Origin: Membranipora membranacea
Taxonomy: Eukaryota > Bryozoa > Gymnolaemata > Cheilostomatida > Membraniporidae
NCBI GenBank assembly: GCA_914767715.1
Contig: OU612073.1
Location: 7,378,001 to 7,442,000, forward strand
Reading direction: 5' to 3'
DNA length: 64,000 nucleotides
A program made the position numbers and the translations under genes. A model generated the notes under the pieces. That model had not been told where the DNA came from. It searched no databases and worked only from the letters and a program-made list of their open reading frames with translations. Below are positions 58,490 to 64,000 of this stretch, one piece after another. Every line of letters begins with the position of its first letter. Within the stretch, counting starts at the first letter, position 1.

Positions 58490-59410
58490 AATGATTAAAA
58501 TTCTACCCAAGCCAGTTTAGCAGGGAGGGACTACTGAGCCTGCCATCTCAACGACCCTGAGAATTTAAAACACCCTGCCACTATTATTCCAACAGGAGTT
58601 GCTGAATCAAAAGTTGGATAATCAGAATTCAGCCCAAGACAGTTTGACATGTAAAGGTTGCCATATTAGTGGCCAAAAGAATACTGGGATCCCTGCCACA
58701 AAACCATCAAGATTTTTAATGTGTAATTCCCACCCTAATAGTCCAACAAGATTTGATAGACCAAACAACGCTAATTCATTAGATTTCTACCCAGTCCAAT
58801 TTAACATATAGAATATCAGTGCTAGAGTGCAAAACTTGCCATCTTAGCAACCCAGAGAATATTAAGTGCCCGCTATACTAATTTCAAACAGATTGATGAT
58901 ACAAGGCCGACATAACCATGAACCCTATAATGTATGATATTAACCTTCCTCATTGTCAGCGTTAGATCATCAAAATTCAGTCCAAGACAAGGTGACATTC
59001 AAAGCTTGTCATCTCAGCAGCCAAGAGAATACTGGCAACCCTCCCACAAAATGATATGTTGCAAACAAAACCATCAAGAATGTCTCCGCTCCTGGATCAG
59101 CCAGCATCAGAGACTACGAAAGTTTAATCATTTAAATTCAGTCAAGCCACCTAAACTTATCATGGTATATCTATAAACATATTCTGGATATTTATATGTT
59201 TGTAGGTTGTACAGGAAAACAACTCTTGCCATTATCATGGCCCTGAGAATATTAAGCACCCTGCCACTGATTCCTACCATGCCAGCAACACCATCATGCT
59301 TCAGCCAAAAAGTCAGATTTACATAATATATAATCCAAAATAAAGATTATTGGTATGTGTGTAGGTCATAATTGAGACTGCAAAGCTTGCCAGCTCAGCT
59401 ACCCGGAAAA
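58490..59410. repeat. Degenerate tandem repeat array
   Basis: Five or six diverged units share AATTCAGTCCAAGACA, TGCCATCTCAGCAACC, AGAGAATA and CCCTGCCAC in that order, spaced roughly 150-200 bp, at about 58490, 58620, 58780, 58970, 59200 and 59370. Heavily diverged; no coding frame spans it. Confidence 0.65.
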
Positions 59411-60313
59411 CTTATGTCAGTATTGCAGAGATGTTCAGTAATGTGGATAATTTGAATAATCCTTGACCTCGTTTCAGCAATTTGATGTTTTGTTACATGG
59501 ATCCTGTTTGTTTACTCATCATCCATGTTTAAGCAACATAGATTTCTGTCAACAAGTCGTTATGAAACAATGATCATCACTTGCCAATAATCTTAGGAAT
59601 TTGGCATAATTTGGAAATTGTTGTCTTATTTGTCACCCAAACTGATACTATTTCTGCCTCGCTCGCGTAATATAGGCCAAATTCTGCTATATAGTGACAT
59701 CTTGTAGTTTCAATTCCGTGAAAGAGAAAAGAATTCATATTTAAATTTTGTAATTCATCGATCTCTATTTTCTTATGTACAGAATTGTTGAGGTGATGAG
59801 CAATATGACAGTTTTTCAAACTGGATGTAACAAAGGAAAAATGTGACTGATGATATGTCATACAAGAAAAGAAAGGATGTAAAAGCAGGGAAATAGTGAC
59901 AGCTGAAAACATCTTCAACACTAGAAGTAGCAGGTGCCAAAATGGCATTTAAGTTTCCCGCTACTGGAAATCATTGTCCAATAAAGAAGATGCTGATAAT
60001 CTTAGACAGATGTTGTAGTTTAAAATCATCAGTCTTATATCATGGAAAAGTGGGTGATGATTCAAATAGTAGCAGTTATTACACATAACATGTGTTCGGG
60101 AGGACAAAACAAAAATATCTATTAGCCAACTTTGTTGAATGAATACAACTCTTTTGTTGTGTTGTTGATAATTAATTATTTAGCACCAAATTAGATTTGA
60201 AAAATCTTATTGCATAACTTCAGATCATCAGGAAGTAAAGCTCTCGCCAGTAAAAGAATAGAATGTTTAAAAAATAGACTAATAATCCACAAATCAGCAG
60301 CAGTAGCAGCTGA

Positions 60314-61088
60314 TTACCATGGTCTCCAGACATCAGATTTAACTTCTGGTGATGGAGATATTGGTATGGAGGTTTGAGCTGAGAACTGCCTAGCAGCTGG
60401 GTTCTGCATCATTGCTGGAAGAAAGACAAATGTCTGTGTTGGTGAGATCGGACTTAGAGATGACACACTTGAAGTTGGAGATAGTCTCTGTTGCGCTGCT
60501 GCTGCAGCGGCTGCTGCATGTAGGTGAGCAGGGTGCTGGAAAAACAGACTGTCAGCGGGGCTAGCCTTAGCTGCCATAAACCTCTGCATTTCCTGTGAGC
60601 ATGGCATATAAGTTGCCCGAGTGTCTAGTGGTTTAACTGGAATGTTTGACTGCTGTGGGGCAGGTGATGGGGTTGGCATTGCAGTGGATGCGATAGAGCG
60701 TCTTTGTGCTGAGATAAGTTTGCGTAAGTGGTTGACTGTAAGCTCTAATATATCAGCTTTCTCCAGTTTAGATCTGGTGTTTCCGCACACTAAGTTTTTC
60801 AGCTCTTCGAGGTGGTTATTTATTCGCTCTCTTCGCCTTTTTTCTATGATGGGTTTCAAGACCTGAAATAAAGAAAGGGATTCATAAATACAGAGCATAT
60901 AACAAGGGTGTACTTTAACTAATTAAGATGATCAAAATATTCAAGCTTTGCATAAATTTGGTTGCAGTTACCACTACAATATCACACAAGCTAGGATGTC
61001 ATAAGCTGTTGATAAATAGAATTGTAGAGATGCTTACCCTTCTATTGCTCTCTTTTGGTGGAATTCCGACTGATCCGTTAGGCTTCAT
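60314..61088 (-). CDS. Hes/hairy-type bHLH transcriptional repressor
   Basis: Two exons on the - strand: 61088-61038 (51 nt, 17 codons) and 60862-60314 (549 nt), giving 199 aa plus stop. The basic helix-loop-helix has the Hes-specific proline ([19 protein letters not shown]...), with helix 2 [16 protein letters not shown] short [12 protein letters not shown] stretch near 110 aligns with only part of an Orange domain, so that domain looks shortened. A polyalanine run (about 8) and a Ser/Pro-rich region follow. The protein ends in WRPW, the Groucho/TLE-binding tetrapeptide. Family role: DNA-binding repressor, often a direct Notch target. The single intron falls just before the basic region, a common Hes position. 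CSL-like sites upstream support Notch control. Confidence 0.93.
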
Positions 61089-61408
61089 GATGAAGTAGAT
61101 GTGTATTTGTGTGTGTGTGTATATCAATTTTGTGTATCACAACCTGTTGCTGTAAGCTCAATATCGTTTATGTGGTATGCAACCAGCCCCAGACTATTAA
61201 ATACCTGGCTAAGATACAAGAGTAATCTAATTGGTGCAGGCTTGTGTAGGAATGAAATAGTGGACCAATCAGAGCGCTTGCTTACTCTCTAAATGAATCA
61301 TCGTCCAATCACAACATTATATACAATGGGTGTTGATTACAGTAAATGTCCATTATGGATTACATTCTTGAGGCACACTTTGCACCAATAACTGATAAAG
61401 GTCCTATC

Positions 61409-62928
61409 CATGGGAAAGTCCCGCCCATAAATCAAAACAGCACCTGCCACCTATAGCTTATCATACAGACCCAATCGTGGGAAAGCAATTACATCATCTG
61501 AATTTTAATGACTCCGGCAGCAAACATGTTGAAAACATTACTGACCTGGGCTCGTGTGAAGAGACCCGATACATTGTGTATTGAGATTTTTTAGTGTATT
61601 CCCATGCTTTTTGACATTGTTGCAATAAGTGTGATTTGATGCCGATTGTATACATTGTATCCCCTTGTGACAGCTAATAGGCTGCAGATTTATACTCAAC
61701 ATAAATAAGTCAGCGTCCCATAGGAGATACGGCAGCGTTGCGTATCCGATTCCTCGTAGCTGTAGCCGAACCGGGATAGCCTAATTCATGAATCAATCAT
61801 AAAGTTTAAATGATTTTTTCAACAATGTGAGGAAGGGTACAACGTTTAGAGCGATGATGAAGCGTCATTATACATGAAAAACGTCCTCATGCCTGACACT
61901 TAATTGTGGAGCCCTATTGGCGCTGCCTAAGAGCATCGACCAGCATTGTGTGGTTGGGCAGGAGCCACACACAATCCTGGCAGCAATGATTGCCCCTTGG
62001 CAGCGTGTTGGCAGTAATAGGTACATAATGCCATATGATCTGCTATATGATTGTAGATAACTATTGATGCACTTATCACTTCAGCATCACGCCAGTAAGG
62101 GCTAGGGATGATGGGATAGATACAAAACTAATTATTACATGTTGTGTGTGAAAACATATGGAGGTTTGATGTCAGAGCGCTAAATAATATATAAAGCACA
62201 ATCCCCCAGGCGTGGGCAACAGTCTGCCAGCAAGCGCCAATTCCGTGGGAAGAAATTATGAATGGAAATTCGCAGAATGGAATGGTTTTTGAGGCTGCTG
62301 TAATTTTTCTGCAGGAAGTAAAACTTGTAAACTTGAAAAATCAGTGTTGGAATTTTTTGTAGCTCAAGCCATTACTGATTTACTCAGTAAGCATACAACA
62401 ACACTTTGCATCACGCTTTGTCAACAAACACTAGCGCTTGAGTCATGGTAGAGTCAAGGAATTAAAAAATTTAAATCTGTTGAACTTGAGGCATTCAGCG
62501 TGTGTTGTGTACACTGACACCAAACTTTCTCACAGATGAGATGAAAGGTTTTTATTTTCCCAATCGAGTATCATAAACACAAGTCAGTGTTGATATGCTA
62601 TTACACAATAGACCTTATGTATATAAACCACTAGACCCCAGTACACTAATTCAATTAGATTTTAAAGCTTGCTATTAAAATGGGACATTTATAAATAGGG
62701 AAGGCATGTGAAACACTTTTGTGTTTAGATTTCATAAGTGCAATTGAGCCAATGAATCCTGTGCCCCTGCTATTGTGTGACTGGTTTGATTAACGTGGGA
62801 ACTTATCGTCGACGGCACGAGTCGAGGCAAAGTCACACGAATATGAATAGATGACATTCTAAATAGAGCGCTAAGCTGGTCAAACACAGTTAAATTTGAG
62901 AATTGGCTTTTATTCCACACGTGGGAAC
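61409..62928. promoter_or_regulatory. Cluster of CSL/Su(H)-like sites upstream of Hes
   Basis: Exact CGTGGGAA occurs at 61476, 62244, 62794 and 62920, all on the + strand, and CATGGGAAA at 61409. They lie about 320-1830 bp upstream of the Hes start codon. The consensus YRTGDGAA bound by CSL/RBPJ is well established for Notch targets. The site at 62920 overlaps a CACGTG E-box (62918-62923). They are all in the same orientation, so this is not the head-to-head paired arrangement. Confidence 0.65.
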
Positions 62929-63070
62929 TTCACCTCCCCTTTGTGTATGATTACTGCCTTGTTAAAAGACTTTTAAGATAGGAATCTTTCCCAAACCAGA
63001 TATCCATCTCGCATTAGCTTACTAATAATTATTGGTATTCCCCTCTATCTTGCACAGTATGGTGATGAGA

Positions 63071-63134
63071 TAGCCTGGGCAGGCTGTCGGGGTGGGTGTG
63101 TCCCCTCCCCACTCACGAGAGCCTGCCCAGGCTA
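63071..63134. mobile_element. Foldback MITE-like element (TAGCCTGGG family), copy 2
   Basis: A 64-bp inverted repeat starting TAGCCTGGGCAGGCTGTCG and ending GAGCCTGCCCAGGCTA. Flanks GTGATGAGA (63062-63070) and ATGATGAGG (63135-63143) share the central TGATGAG. It is about 2 kb upstream of the Hes start. Confidence 0.82.
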
Positions 63135-64000
63135 ATGATGAGGGAGGCCGTAAACTTTGTATAACACCAGGTAATGTTTTATTGCGTGGGATAAAAGGGC
63201 GCTCTCATCAAAATTTAGGGTCGTAATTAAATCAAAATTTTTATAACTCTTCGACTGTGAGAAGCTGCCTTGCTTTCTGCTGAGCCAAAGTCTAACTCGA
63301 TTATACTTTGAAAACCTGTCATAATTTATTTTCACAGCAATGTCAGATGAAAAAATTACTGTATCGAGCCATGAACAGCATGAAAACATCCATGACAATA
63401 TGAAGTATACATGAGAAAACTCCTATGAATAATTTTTAATCTAAACAACTCGATAATTGATTGCAAACAAATCCCATCAAGTTTGGCTCCTAGAGCCCCT
63501 ATCGCAATTATTCATACTATTAGCTTAAAGTTCCCGCGCCTGATAGCAGCATATGGCCTCTGATCTTGTGGCAGCGGGGAGAGAGTCTGGCTTGTGGCTT
63601 GCCGGCAGCATGAACACGCTGTGTTGAATGGCTTTGTGTGCCCGAGCCATGGAATGTGAAAATTAAATGTGACACACTTTGATTGGTTTTGAACTTGTTG
63701 GAGACTTTAGGATATCGCCGGTCTCCCGTTTGGCTGGCAGCTCTGTGAGTAAATTAGCTGACACCGCTATCTAGATAAGACACAGCTCTGGAGACAAATT
63801 GATCATCATGGGCCAAGCTTAAAGCCACTACATCAAATATCAAGAGATCAGAAGTATTGATAGCCTAACATTGAACAAAATTGTGTCAAAAGTGAAAAAA
63901 GGTTTCACTCAAAAAAAGATCAACTGGTCTTGTTGATCAGCAAATGTATAGAACATTAGAAGCCTTGTCACGCGGCTACTCCCAAAACAACAAAAAAAGT

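Larger units (their letters stand above)
39040..60313. other. 21-kb region without a convincing gene
   Basis: All frames are short, lack known motifs and do not chain through splice signals. The stretch contains a 454-bp tandem duplication, a diverged pair of repeats near 43 kb, several small foldbacks, a tandem repeat of about 92 bp at 53.5 kb and a degenerate repeat array at 58.5-59.4 kb. Its position downstream of the Hes gene makes it a candidate regulatory domain, but no element is proven. Confidence 0.5.
61089..64000. other. Hes upstream flank, no gene
   Basis: No supported coding frame. It includes the CSL-site cluster, CCAAT-type motifs (61263, 61303), a TATATAAT-like sequence on the - strand near 61315 and a foldback at 63071-63134. 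Transcription start not determined. Confidence 0.5.

Noticed and set aside
59577-59948. 123-residue - strand frame with a signal-like hydrophobic start
   Set aside because: No domain, no splice partners, low-complexity AT-rich composition, and within the Hes 3' flank. Likely chance.
61250-61330. A confident TATA/CCAAT promoter for Hes
   Set aside because: The TATATAAT-like motif and CCAAT boxes are present, but their order relative to any start site is not typical; left as a note only.
1-64000. CRISPR arrays, bacterial operons, phage or plasmid features
   Set aside because: The sequence is intron-bearing animal DNA; the direct repeats seen are tandem duplications or transposons, not spaced arrays.

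Overview
The window is nuclear DNA of an animal. Genes are split by GT-AG introns, the DNA is AT-rich, and the recognisable products are metazoan: a DDI1/DDI2-type protease, two CD225/dispanin (IFITM-like) membrane proteins, an innexin/pannexin-like channel and a Hes/hairy bHLH repressor. A CR1/Jockey-like LINE, tRNA-derived SINEs and many short foldback elements fit an invertebrate, perhaps marine. The sequence alone does not fix the phylum. A real innexin would argue against clades usually described as lacking them, such as echinoderms.

Layout. 0.2-2.3 kb holds the last exon of an unknown + strand gene, tail to tail with the last three exons of a CUB/sushi gene on the - strand. 2.35-6.6 kb is a LINE with both ORFs open, in sense orientation in the intron of that CUB/sushi gene; its tail lies about 12 bp from a splice acceptor. 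9.6-17.4 kb is a complete nine-exon DDI gene (470 aa: UBL, retropepsin-like protease, UBA). 12.4-29.3 kb is a tandem segmental duplication. Unit 1 carries the 3' half of DDI plus a CD225 gene. Unit 2 carries a broken DDI remnant (exons 4-6, one stop, exons 7-9 deleted) plus a second CD225 gene. 32.8-37.7 kb is a six-exon innexin-like gene. 38-60 kb has no convincing gene and holds repeats, tandem duplications and probably regulatory DNA. 60.3-61.1 kb is a two-exon Hes gene. Its upstream flank carries four exact CGTGGGAA matches to the CSL/Su(H) site and one variant, suggesting Notch control.

The most unusual feature is a set of miniature, almost completely palindromic elements (30-137 bp). 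Several unrelated sequence families share TAG...CTA ends and 9-bp flanking repeats. The segmental duplication gives near-clean empty sites for two of them, so these moved after the duplication.

All exon chains were assembled by eye from splice signals, reading phase and homology. The DDI, CD225, innexin and Hes models each sum to a whole number of codons. Domain assignments come from recognised motifs; no database search was run.
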